DNA of 39,938 bases from Gammaproteobacteria bacterium. Lineage in GTDB: Bacteria > Pseudomonadota > Gammaproteobacteria > GCA-001735895. A program made the translations under genes and the position numbers. Numbering within the stretch: the first letter of the stretch is position 1; every line of letters begins with the position of its first letter. The notes below the pieces were generated by a model. That model made no database searches. It saw only the letters and a program-made list of their open reading frames with translations, and had not been told where the DNA came from. The stretch is taken from NCBI GenBank assembly GCA_030066085.1, contig JASJCI010000011.1:1-39938 (forward strand). Reading direction: 5' to 3'. Below, in pieces: positions 1 to 7,097 of this stretch.

Positions 1-292
1 ACCAGCTATGGATCGTCGCCTTGGTAGGCCATTACCCCACCAACAAGCTAATCCAACGCGGGCTCATCTAATAGCGTGAGGTCCGAAGATCCCCCACTTT
101 GCTCCGTAGAGATTATGCGGTATTAATCCGGATTTCTCCGGGCTATCCCCCACTACAAGGTAGATTCCCACGCGTTACGCACCCGTCCGCCACTCGTCGC
201 CAGAGAGCAAGCTCTCCGCGTTACCGTTCGACTTGCATGTGTTAAGCATGCCGCCAGCGTTCAATCTGAGCCAGGATCAAACTCTTCAGTTT
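1..292 (-). rRNA. rrs: 16S ribosomal RNA, 5' part (truncated by window edge)
   Basis: The minus strand reads GAAGAGTTTGATCCTGGCTC (the universal 27F region) at about 286-267, followed by the conserved ATTGAACGCTGGCGGCATGC stretch and the variable V1/V2 loops. Aligning the GAAGAG motif to E. coli numbering puts nucleotide 1 at about position 292. Only the first ~290 nt are present; the rest lies left of the window. The sequence looks gammaproteobacterial, but the fragment is too short for me to name a family. Confidence 0.97.
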
Positions 293-437
293 AAAACTAT
301 TTACGGATAGCTCCGTGTAACAGGTTTATGAAGAGAGTAACCTTGACTATTAACGTAAGTTAAAGTTTTGGTCACTCAAATCACAATGATACGAGATCAT
401 CGATGACGTGAGTGCCCACACAAATTACCTGATCAAT

Positions 438-449
438 TGTTAAAGATCT
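438..449 (-). promoter_or_regulatory. rrn leader boxA antitermination element
   Basis: The minus strand reads AGATCTTTAACA followed by ATTGATCAG, closely matching the E. coli rrn boxA core (GCTCTTTAACA) and its downstream text. It lies about 150 nt upstream of the 16S 5' end, where the NusB/NusE antitermination site is expected. Confidence 0.8.
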
Positions 450-550
450 GTTTGCCGGGGAACGCCCAGCAAAAACGGGCCTTGTAGTGGCCCACCTCGC
501 ATCGCCGGAATTCGTCGAACTCCGGCATATTTCTTGCAGCGAGGGCGGGC

Positions 551-578
551 ATTATAGTCCCTTTTTCGACCGCGTCAA
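551..578 (-). promoter_or_regulatory. rrn promoter, proximal (P2-like)
   Basis: On the minus strand TTGACG and TATAAT are separated by 16 bp, about 260 nt upstream of the 16S 5' end. This is a near-consensus sigma-70 promoter. It matches the distal promoter at 712-739 in both hexamers and in spacer length. Confidence 0.85.
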
Positions 579-711
579 CGCCTTCGACGGCATTTCTTGT
601 CAGTTATGCCGAATCAATGCTATCTGCCTGAATCGAGGGAGCTTTTAATGCCCATCCGGAACAGGCTGCTGCGGTCCTGCCGCATCGGCCTGATCACCGG
701 ACGAGGCGCGC

Positions 712-739
712 ATTATAGGGACCAAAAACCTCACGTCAA
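712..739 (-). promoter_or_regulatory. rrn promoter, distal (P1-like)
   Basis: On the minus strand TTGACG and TATAAT are separated by 16 bp, 161 bp upstream of the proximal promoter. A T/A-rich stretch with AATAGTC lies directly upstream and could act as an UP element. Tandem strong promoters are typical of rRNA operons. Confidence 0.8.
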
Positions 740-927
740 GACTATTTTTCGACAATCGATCGATCCGGCTTAACAGCCGCCGAAAATCCAGTGGCGGCGC
801 GGATTTCAGTGCGTTACCGATCGCACCCAGAACGCAATCTGGCCAGCCCGCAACATCGCCACTAGACGCATCTCGACAGTCCACGGCCAACAGCTGTTCG
901 CCGCCCGCGCGGACCGAAATTGACCTG

Positions 928-971
928 TGTCAATCTATATTGTCGCTGTTATATGTAATATAATATTGACA
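928..971 (+). promoter_or_regulatory. Paired PpsR/CrtJ boxes upstream of bchE
   Basis: The box at 954-971 reads TGTAATATAATATTGACA, a perfect TGT-N12-ACA. A weaker box at 928-945 (TGTCAATCTATATTGTCG) keeps the left half TGTCA but ends in TCG. The gap is 8 bp, as described for cooperative CrtJ sites at bchC in Rhodobacter. A TATAAT (959-964) lies inside the good box, so binding could block RNA polymerase. The boxes end 28 bp before the bchE start. Confidence 0.75.
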
Positions 972-999
972 ATAATCGGCGTCACGGGGAGAGACCACG

Positions 1000-2697
1000 A
1001 TGCGTATCCTGCTGATTCATCCGAATTACCATTCCGGTGGCGCCGAGATTGCCGGCAACTGGCCGCCTGCCTGGGTCGCTTACCTCGCCGGCCCGCTCAA
1101 GGCCGCCGGATTCGAAGTCGAATTCATCGACGCAATGACTAACCACCTGTCCGACGAGGATCTCGCCGCCCGGCTTGCCGCCGCTGATTTCGATATCGTC
1201 GGTGCAACCGCAATCACACCGTCGATTTACAAGGCGCAGCGTGCGCTGGAGATCGCCAAGCAGGTCAAGCCTGAAGCGGTGGCGGTGCTCGGCGGGGTAC
1301 ATGCCACCTTCATGTACAACCAGGTCCTGGCGGAAGCGCCCTGGATCGATGCGATCGTGCGCGGTGAGGGTGAGCAGATCTTTCTCGAACTGGTCCGCAG
1401 CGTCGCCGAGGGCCGCTGGCCCGCAGCACGCGAGGAAATAAAGGGCATCGCCTACCGCGAAGACGGCGAGATCCTGGCCACACCCGCGGCACCGACCATC
1501 AGCGATATCGACTCGATTACGCCGGACTGGTCGCTGCTCGAATGGGAAAAATACATCTACATCCCGCTGGGTAAACGCGTGGCGATACCCAACCTCGCGC
1601 GCGGCTGCCCGTTTACCTGCTCGTTCTGTTCGCAGTGGAAGTTCTGGCGCGACTACCGCGTGCGCGACCCGAAAGCCGTGGTCGACGAAATCGAGGAGCT
1701 GGTCGAAAAACACAACGTCGGGTTTTTCATCCTCGCCGACGAAGAACCGACTATCAACCGCAAGAAGTTCATCCAGTTTTGCGAGGAACTGATCGCTCGC
1801 GACCTGCCCGAGCGGGTGCAGTGGGGTATCAATACGCGCGTCACCGATATCATGCGCGACGTCGAATACCTGCCGCTTTACCGCAAGGCCGGCCTGGTGC
1901 ACGTATCGCTCGGCACCGAGGCAGCCGCGCAGATGAAACTCGACCTGTTCAACAAGGAAACCAAGGTCGAGGAAAACCGCCGCGCGATCGAGCTGCTGCG
2001 CGAGGCCGATATTTTTACCGAGGCGCAGTTTATCGTCGGCCTCGACAACGAGACCGAGGAAACCCTGGAAGAAACCTATCGCTTCGCGCGCGAGTGGAAT
2101 CCGGACCTGGCGAACTGGTCGATGTATACGCCCTGGCCGTTTTCGCCGTTGTTCAAGGAACTCGGCGACAAGGTCGAGGTATTCGACTACGACAAGTACA
2201 ACTTCGTCACCCCGATCATGAAACCGGCGGCGATGGATCGCGCGACCCTGCTGGACCGGGTCATGCACAACTACCGCCGGTTCTACATGAACAAGGCGCT
2301 GTTCCACTACCCGTGGCGCGGCACCGGCTACCGCCGGCGCTACCTGCTGGGATGCCTCAAGGCTTTCCTCAAGGCGGGCGTGCAGCGCACCTTCTACGAC
2401 CTCGGCAAGGTCGGTTACTGGGGCCCGCAATCGAAGGAAGCGGTTGATTTTCACTTCGACGACACCCGCCAGAGCGTATCGGCGCAAGTGGCCGACTGGG
2501 AAGCGCTTGCCGAGCGTCAGCAAAAGGAACGCGAACGCAAGGCCGCGGTGCGCGACCAGGTCAGGCAGCGCAAGGCCGCCGAACGCATGGCCGCGGTCAA
2601 GGCCTGCGGTGGCGCCGAGGGCCAGCTCTCGGAGCAGGAGCTCGATCGCATAGCCGCCCGGTCATCGGCCCGCAGCGAGACGCCCGTAGCGGGCTAG
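1000..2697 (+). CDS. bchE: Anaerobic Mg-protoporphyrin IX monomethyl ester cyclase (BchE)
   Basis: This 565-residue protein is the oxygen-independent cyclase that forms the fifth (E) ring of bacteriochlorophyll, a cobalamin-dependent radical SAM enzyme. The N-terminal ~150 residues are a B12-binding fold ([12 protein letters not shown] start, GGVHATFM near residue 100). The radical SAM cluster motif is C203-x3-C207-x2-C210 (GCPFTCSFC). The C-terminal ~80 residues are highly charged and probably helical. The start is supported by GGGGAG at 987-992. It begins the plus-strand unit bchE-bchJ-BLUF and follows PpsR-type boxes. No oxygen-dependent cyclase (acsF) is in the window. Confidence 0.95.
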   Translation: MRILLIHPNYHSGGAEIAGNWPPAWVAYLAGPLKAAGFEVEFIDAMTNHLSDEDLAARLAAADFDIVGATAITPSIYKAQRALEIAKQVKPEAVAVLGGVHATFMYNQVLAEAPWIDAIVRGEGEQIFLELVRSVAEGRWPAAREEIKGIAYREDGEILATPAAPTISDIDSITPDWSLLEWEKYIYIPLGKRVAIPNLARGCPFTCSFCSQWKFWRDYRVRDPKAVVDEIEELVEKHNVGFFILADEEPTINRKKFIQFCEELIARDLPERVQWGINTRVTDIMRDVEYLPLYRKAGLVHVSLGTEAAAQMKLDLFNKETKVEENRRAIELLREADIFTEAQFIVGLDNETEETLEETYRFAREWNPDLANWSMYTPWPFSPLFKELGDKVEVFDYDKYNFVTPIMKPAAMDRATLLDRVMHNYRRFYMNKALFHYPWRGTGYRRRYLLGCLKAFLKAGVQRTFYDLGKVGYWGPQSKEAVDFHFDDTRQSVSAQVADWEALAERQQKERERKAAVRDQVRQRKAAERMAAVKACGGAEGQLSEQELDRIAARSSARSETPVAG

Positions 2698-2711
2698 TCG
2701 CGTTGGCGGCA

Positions 2712-3341
2712 ATGACCTCGACCGCAACCATGGGTGACGCGCGCGGCGAACTTGCCGGCGAGTCGCACCGTATAGGTCCCAATGCCATCACGCAACTCGC
2801 AGCCGCCATCGAATCGCATCGCGACGGTGATGCCCTGTACCGCGTGTTCAAGGATGCGGGAATCGTCGACTACCTGGACACACCCCCCGGCGAGATGGTC
2901 GACGAGCACGAAGTTTGCCGACTGCATCACGCGCTGCGCAACCGCGTCGGATACGCAAGCTATCGCGGCATCGCCCGGCTGGCGGGCAACCTGACCGGGG
3001 ACTACCTGCTCGCCAATCGAATTCCGGGATTTGCCCGCCAGGCGCTGCCGCGTATGCCTCGAACCCTGGCATCGCGCATTTTGACTCGCGCCATCGAGCG
3101 CAATTCATGGACTTTCGTCGGCAGCGGACGATTTCACTGGCTGATCAAGCAAGGCAGCCCGGTACTGATCATCGAAGACTCACCGCTGGCACGCGGCTGC
3201 AGCCTGCCCGGCCCCGCCTGCGATTATTATGCCGGGACCTTCGAGCGCCTCTATCGGCAGCTGAGCAGCCACCAGGGGACGCTGCAGGAGACATCCTGCA
3301 TTGCCAACGGCGCGGAGGTATGCCGCTTCGAGTTCGACTGA
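2712..3341 (+). CDS. bchJ: BchJ, V4R-domain protein of bacteriochlorophyll synthesis
   Basis: About 209 residues matching the BchJ/V4R (4-vinyl reductase) family. The C-terminal half carries the typical small-molecule-binding V4R pattern, with GSPVLIIEDSPLARG and a final ETSCIANGAEVCRFEF. BchJ was first assigned 8-vinyl reduction. Later work points to an accessory role, perhaps presenting porphyrin substrate to the cyclase, which fits its place directly behind bchE. ATG 2712 is preferred; an in-frame TTG at 2703 would add three residues. The gap to bchE is only 14 bp, so the two are co-transcribed. Confidence 0.88.
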   Translation: MTSTATMGDARGELAGESHRIGPNAITQLAAAIESHRDGDALYRVFKDAGIVDYLDTPPGEMVDEHEVCRLHHALRNRVGYASYRGIARLAGNLTGDYLLANRIPGFARQALPRMPRTLASRILTRAIERNSWTFVGSGRFHWLIKQGSPVLIIEDSPLARGCSLPGPACDYYAGTFERLYRQLSSHQGTLQETSCIANGAEVCRFEFD

Positions 3342-3387
3342 GCGGCTTCGACCGCATCCGGTATCTCTCTCAGGGAAGACCATACAA

Positions 3388-4290
3388 ATGATTCAGATCA
3401 GCTACATCAGCACTCCCAGCAAAGCCTTCACCTCGGATGAGCTCAAGGATTTGCTCAACAGCTGCCGACGCTACAACCGGGACCACGGGGTCACCGGCAT
3501 GCTGCTCTACTACAACTCGATTTTCCTGCAGGTACTCGAGGGCGAGGAAGAAGAGATCGACTCACTGCTCGAGCGCATCAAGCAGGACGAGCGTCATACC
3601 GATCTCAAGCTGCTGCGCCGGCGAGAAATCGAGCAGCGCGAGTTTCCGGACTGGTCGATGGCCTTCAGACGATTGACCGGCGAGCACTTCAGCGCGATCC
3701 CGGAGCTGAGCATGGTCGATCCGTCCGAACTGATCGACAGCGCCGATCTCGACAACAGCGATGTGGTCGACAAGGTCGTCGAACACTTTCGCAAGGAACA
3801 GAAACGCGAGCTGGGCCAGGAAGACCTTTCGCTCGACGATCCCGACCCGCTGATCAACAGCCTGCACCGGATCATCCGCCACATGGTCCGGGTGGTTGCC
3901 GTGCTGATGGTATTCACGATTTTCTGGGGTGTCATCGACGTCGTTTACGTGCTCTACACGCGCGTGCTGAGTCCGGCGATCAACGAATTCGTCGTGCGCG
4001 ATATCATCATCGTGTTCGGCGCTTTTCTAACGGTGCTGATCGCGATCGAGATTTTTATGAACATCACGCTCTACCTGCGCGATGACGTGATTCACATACG
4101 CCTGGTCATCGTCACCGCGTTAATGGCGATCGCACGCAAGGTCATCATTCTCGATTTCGAAAAGGTCGAGCCGATGTACATGTTCGCCACCGCGGCTATC
4201 GTCGTAGCACTCGGCATCACTTACTGGCTGGTGGGCGGCAAGACCACCCTGGAACGCCTGTCGTCGCATACCGGCGGCCCCTCGAATTGA
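3388..4290 (+). CDS. BLUF photoreceptor fused to a PsiE-like membrane domain
   Basis: A 300-residue protein. Residues 1-95 are a BLUF blue-light FAD domain. Tyr6, Asn30, Gln48, Trp89 and Met91 each lie exactly 15 positions before AppA Tyr21, Asn45, Gln63, Trp104 and Met106, so the flavin-switch residues are intact. An acidic linker (about 105-155) follows. Residues ~160-285 hold four hydrophobic segments and resemble the phosphate-starvation protein PsiE (E. coli PsiE has ...[21 protein letters not shown]; here IHIRLVIVTALMAIARKVII). The start is ATG 3388 after CAGGGAAG; the frame is open further upstream but overlaps bchJ. Blue light probably acts on a membrane output; what that output does is unknown. 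It may be co-transcribed with bchE-bchJ. Confidence 0.88.
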   Translation: MIQISYISTPSKAFTSDELKDLLNSCRRYNRDHGVTGMLLYYNSIFLQVLEGEEEEIDSLLERIKQDERHTDLKLLRRREIEQREFPDWSMAFRRLTGEHFSAIPELSMVDPSELIDSADLDNSDVVDKVVEHFRKEQKRELGQEDLSLDDPDPLINSLHRIIRHMVRVVAVLMVFTIFWGVIDVVYVLYTRVLSPAINEFVVRDIIIVFGAFLTVLIAIEIFMNITLYLRDDVIHIRLVIVTALMAIARKVIILDFEKVEPMYMFATAAIVVALGITYWLVGGKTTLERLSSHTGGPSN

Positions 4291-4352
4291 TCTGAAGCGA
4301 CGGTCTGTCGACCGGGTTCGAAGCGGGGATTCGGCTGATTTTCGCGCGCTGG

Positions 4353-4883
4353 CTAAGCCGATTGCGTGGCGCGGATCTCGGCCGCGAGCCGCTGCCCTTT
4401 CCCGAGTTGGTACTTCGCGAGCAGGCGGCGAAACCACCAGAAACGGTCGATGATCAACTTGCCGTCGAGGTGATCGATTTCGTGCTGCAGGCATGCGGCG
4501 TGCATACCTGTAACGTCCTTTTCGAAGGCCTGCCCGTGGACGTCCTGGGCCGCAACCCGGACCCGGGTGAAGCGAATCACGTTACCCGCCACACCGGGCA
4601 CCGACAGGCAGCTCTCCTCGACGATACCCGGCGCCGACTTTGCCAGGATCCGCGGATTCACGTATGCCATGGGCCCGTATTCATCGTCTGGCACTCGTAC
4701 GATCGAAACCCTTTCGAGCCGACCGATCTGCGGCGCCGACAGGCCGATGCCGCTGGTTTGGTCCAGCGTTGCAAACAGGTCATCGATCAATGCGGACAGC
4801 GCTTCGTCGAAGCGCTCGACCGGCGGCGAAACCCGGGTTAGCACGCTTTCAGGATATTCGACAATCGAGATATCTTTACCCAT
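4353..4883 (-). CDS. def: Peptide deformylase
   Basis: A 176-residue metalloprotease that removes the N-terminal formyl group from new proteins. Three family motifs are present: GIGLSAPQ (45-52; the usual form is GxGLAAPQ), ESCLS with metal ligand Cys92 (the usual form is EGCLS), and HEIDH (134-138) with the two histidine ligands and catalytic Glu. The changes (Ser for Ala, Glu-Ser for Glu-Gly) suggest a type III or secondary def paralogue rather than the housekeeping copy; this is inference. It lies 25 bp behind pucC on the same strand, so it may be expressed with LH2. Its job in a photosynthesis cluster is unclear. Confidence 0.92.
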   Translation of the reverse strand: MGKDISIVEYPESVLTRVSPPVERFDEALSALIDDLFATLDQTSGIGLSAPQIGRLERVSIVRVPDDEYGPMAYVNPRILAKSAPGIVEESCLSVPGVAGNVIRFTRVRVAAQDVHGQAFEKDVTGMHAACLQHEIDHLDGKLIIDRFWWFRRLLAKYQLGKGQRLAAEIRATQSA

Positions 4884-4908
4884 TCAACATCATCTCCGCG
4901 CTCGCGCT

Positions 4909-6351
4909 CTAGGACCCCTCACTGCGCGACAAAACAGCTTCTCCACCACCTGCACCAGGCTTCGATTCGGCATGAATGAGCGGCAGCAGGACTACCACGG
5001 TCGCAATCAGCAGCGCCAGCTCGACCGAGTAGACGGACAGGTAGCCGTTCGCAACGTTGCCCGAGCCGGGCAGTAGCGCCGGCAGGGGCAAGGCATCGAA
5101 CAGGTCGCGAATTACACCGCTCGCCGCCATGCCGACACCGGCTGCCGTCGCCTGTACCGCGCCCCAGGCACCCAGCGCGAGCCCGGCCTGTTCGGCGGGC
5201 GCGCGATTCATGGTTGCGGTCAGGGTGCCATGGGCAAACAGGGCGCCGCCGAAACCGATCAGGAAATTGCCGAGCAGGAACAGGGCCGTAAGATCCAGCG
5301 GTGCCGAGGCGATAACACAGATGAAGGCCGGCAACCCGATCAGGGCGCCGTTACGCGCAACGAGGTATGCACTCGCGCCTTGCGCGGTCACGCGCGAGGC
5401 GTAGCCGAAACCGAGCAAACCGCCGATGGCGAGCAAGGCGGTCAGCTTGGTGGTTGCGGCAACGCTCAAATTCAGAATATGGCCCCCGAAGGGTTCGAGG
5501 ATCACGTCGGCCATGCCGAAAGCCATCGTGCCCAGGCCAATGATGGTAAGTCGACGCAGCGCGTGATCACCGGCACAAAAGCGCGACCAGGCCTCGCGAA
5601 AACTCGGGTCAGCCGCTGCCGGCGAGCGGGCTTGCGCCGAATGCCGGGTCTCCTGCTGCCACATGGCCACACAATTCAATGCCAGGGTCAGCAGGGCGAC
5701 GGTCTGGATCACCTGGATGAGCCGACCATTACTGAAATCCCACAGCGCGGCGCCGAAGGCCAGCGAACTGGCGATCATACCGAGCAGCAGCATGACGTAC
5801 ATCAGGCCGACTACTTTCGGGTGGGATTTTTGTGGCGTAAGGTCGGTAGCCAGCGCAAGCCCGGCGGTTTGTACCGTGTGCACGCCGGCACCAACCAGCA
5901 GAAAGGATAACGCGGCCGAAACCTGGCCGATCCAGACCGGCAGGTTACCCGACTCGCCCCTGCCCGCCAGTACGAGTAACGCGAACGGCATGATCGCGAA
6001 ACCACCGAACTGGGCGAGCGAACCGCGCCAGATAAAAGGCACCCGACGCCAGCCGAGCGCACAGCGATGATGATCGGAACGAAATCCGATCAGCGCGCGA
6101 AACGGCGCAAACAACAATGGCAGCGCCAGCATGATGGCAACGATCGACGCGGGAACGTCGAGCTCGACGATCATGACGCGATTGAGCGTGCCGACCAGCA
6201 GCACCAGCGCCATGCCGACCGAGACCTGGAAGAGCGACAGGCGCAGCAGTCGGCCCAGGGGCAGATCGGGCGTCGCGACATCCGCAAACGGCAGATAACG
6301 CGGACCCAGCTCGGTCCACTGTTTCATCAAGCTGCGACTGAGTCTGTTCAT
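4909..6351 (-). CDS. pucC: PucC-type light-harvesting assembly protein (BCD family, MFS fold)
   Basis: A 480-residue polytopic membrane protein of the PucC/LhaA/Bch2 branch of the major facilitator superfamily, with about 12 hydrophobic segments. Family signatures include LPLGRLLRLSLFQVSVGMALVL at the start, RSDHHRCALGWRRVPFIWRG near residue 95 and ADVILEPFGGHILNLSV near 280. PucC proteins assist assembly of LH2, perhaps by delivering bacteriochlorophyll. It lies downstream of pucBA across a strong hairpin. That is the classic pucBAC order, so I assign it to LH2 rather than LH1. Confidence 0.93.
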   Translation of the reverse strand: MNRLSRSLMKQWTELGPRYLPFADVATPDLPLGRLLRLSLFQVSVGMALVLLVGTLNRVMIVELDVPASIVAIMLALPLLFAPFRALIGFRSDHHRCALGWRRVPFIWRGSLAQFGGFAIMPFALLVLAGRGESGNLPVWIGQVSAALSFLLVGAGVHTVQTAGLALATDLTPQKSHPKVVGLMYVMLLLGMIASSLAFGAALWDFSNGRLIQVIQTVALLTLALNCVAMWQQETRHSAQARSPAAADPSFREAWSRFCAGDHALRRLTIIGLGTMAFGMADVILEPFGGHILNLSVAATTKLTALLAIGGLLGFGYASRVTAQGASAYLVARNGALIGLPAFICVIASAPLDLTALFLLGNFLIGFGGALFAHGTLTATMNRAPAEQAGLALGAWGAVQATAAGVGMAASGVIRDLFDALPLPALLPGSGNVANGYLSVYSVELALLIATVVVLLPLIHAESKPGAGGGEAVLSRSEGS

Positions 6352-6379
6352 GCGCTAGCAGGCCACAGAATCAAAGAAT

Positions 6380-6410
6380 CCGGTTCGGAAGAAAAATCCT
6401 TCCGAACCGG
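6380..6410 (-). terminator. Strong hairpin between pucA and pucC
   Basis: CCGGTTCGGAAG at 6380-6391 pairs perfectly with CTTCCGAACCGG at 6399-6410: a 12-bp stem with a 7-nt loop. On the minus strand it follows pucA by 27 bp and precedes pucC by 28 bp. There is no clear U-run, so it may protect the abundant pucBA mRNA from 3' decay and reduce read-through into pucC, as known for puc and puf operons in Rhodobacter. Confidence 0.75.
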
Positions 6411-6436
6411 TTCCAGTTACTAAACCGAACCTGAAC

Positions 6437-6583
6437 TCAACCGCCCGCCATAAACTTGGCGAACCAGTCGACGTTGTTCAGAACGGCAAAGTGGATCACG
6501 AATGAAATAAGAGCCACCGCACCCAGAAACAGCGGTAACCCTACGGTCGGGTGGACAACACACCAAATTCTACCTTGGTTCAT
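6437..6583 (-). CDS. pucA: LH2 alpha subunit (PucA) with B820-like residues
   Basis: A 48-residue antenna polypeptide beginning [10 protein letters not shown]. It aligns without gaps to the LH2 alpha chain of Rhodopseudomonas acidophila: Trp7, Pro12, Gly15, Pro17, His31 (ligand of the B850 bacteriochlorophyll), Trp40, Gly47-Gly48. One membrane helix spans about residues 14-37. Positions 44 and 45, Tyr and Trp in B800-850 complexes, are Phe and Met here. In B800-820 (LH3) proteins these are Phe/Leu, and losing the hydrogen bonds shifts absorbance to the blue. The start is decided by TAAGGAGG, which overlaps the pucB stop, 6 nt before ATG. Confidence 0.93.
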   Translation of the reverse strand: MNQGRIWCVVHPTVGLPLFLGAVALISFVIHFAVLNNVDWFAKFMAGG

Positions 6584-6593
6584 TTGTTCCTCC

Positions 6594-6758
6594 TTACCCG
6601 AGCCACGGGGTTAAAGTGTAAACGAGTGCGTGCGCGATCAGCGATATCAGGAAGAACACGCGCGAACCGTCAATGACGTGCTTGTGCAATTCTTCCGACT
6701 CCCTGATCGTGAGCCCTGTCGGCCAGACGCGATCCGGATCGTCTATATCATTTGCCAT
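6594..6758 (-). CDS. pucB: LH2 beta subunit (PucB)
   Basis: A 54-residue antenna polypeptide beginning [12 protein letters not shown]. It shows the beta-chain pattern: a charged N-terminus, [15 protein letters not shown] (with the histidine near the B800 site), one membrane helix (about 34-48) containing the bacteriochlorophyll-ligating His in LIAHALVY, and the ending TPWLG. A GGAG lies 6 nt upstream of ATG. It is followed 10 bp later by pucA. Only this one pucBA pair is in the window. Confidence 0.92.
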   Translation of the reverse strand: MANDIDDPDRVWPTGLTIRESEELHKHVIDGSRVFFLISLIAHALVYTLTPWLG

Positions 6759-6923
6759 TTTTCGCTCCAAAAGTACTAGTAACGTCGGGTAAAACCACCT
6801 GCCTGGAACCGCTACAGCGCGATAACCGGAGCAACAGCCGACACAACCTCGAGGGTTCCAAACCCTCTCCGATGGATGGCCACGGGATTCTAACGCGCAA
6901 CCCCGGCAGCTTTACCGTCACCC

Positions 6924-6993
6924 TGTAGGTTATTGTGGACACATTAAATTGTCAAGTTATATTAGCACTTGACTGTGTCAATTTATCCTTACA
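6924..6993 (-). promoter_or_regulatory. Triple PpsR/CrtJ boxes upstream of pucBA
   Basis: Three 18-bp boxes repeat with a 26-bp period, 8 bp between each: 6924-6941 TGTAGGTTATTGTGGACA (perfect TGT-N12-ACA), 6950-6967 TGTCAAGTTATATTAGCA (one mismatch, GCA), and 6976-6993 TGTCAATTTATCCTTACA (perfect). The regular phasing supports the middle degenerate box. They should mediate aerobic and light repression of LH2 by the PpsR encoded at 36225-37580. Confidence 0.8.
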
Positions 6994-7042
6994 CAAGGTG
7001 ACAAACGGCAGCTCTGGAAGACTACCGATGGGCTGAATGAAA

Positions 7043-7077
7043 TTCGCCGGAACCGATCTAGTTCCGGTTCCGGCGAA
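7043..7077 (-). terminator. Inverted repeat downstream of the LSS-repeat gene
   Basis: TTCGCCGGAACC (7043-7054) and GGTTCCGGCGAA (7066-7077) form a perfect 12-bp stem with an 11-nt loop. It starts 21 bp after the stop codon of the repeat-protein gene on the minus strand. A short T-containing stretch (TTTCATTC) follows. It probably ends that transcript before the puc promoter. Confidence 0.65.
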
Positions 7078-7097
7078 CGAGGCAGGGATTTGCGCGC

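Larger units (their letters stand above)
293..899 (-). other. rRNA operon leader and upstream promoter region; no protein gene seen
   Basis: This 600-bp stretch holds the 16S leader, a boxA antitermination site and two tandem promoters, all on the minus strand. Leader text downstream of boxA resembles the E. coli rrn leader (ATCAG...GTGTGGGCACTC). Short open frames here, for example 645-890, show no protein-like features. Confidence 0.8.
6759..7097 (-). other. puc upstream region (leader, PpsR boxes, hairpin); no gene
   Basis: This 339-bp gene-free stretch holds the ~165-nt puc leader, three PpsR-type boxes (6924-6993) and a strong inverted repeat (7043-7077) behind the LSS-repeat gene. Two TTGACA hexamers read on the minus strand (6976-6981 and 6950-6955) lie within boxes and are candidate -35 elements. 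I could not place a convincing -10 hexamer. An open frame at 6748-6942 overlaps pucB out of frame and is not protein-like. Confidence 0.7.

Noticed and set aside
645-890. An 81-codon minus-strand frame upstream of the rrn promoters
   Set aside because: It runs across the distal rrn promoter, has no ribosome site and no recognisable protein pattern.
982-2523. A 513-codon open frame antisense to bchE
   Set aside because: It mirrors the codon structure of bchE in GC-rich DNA and shows no domain; bchE on the plus strand is a clear family member.
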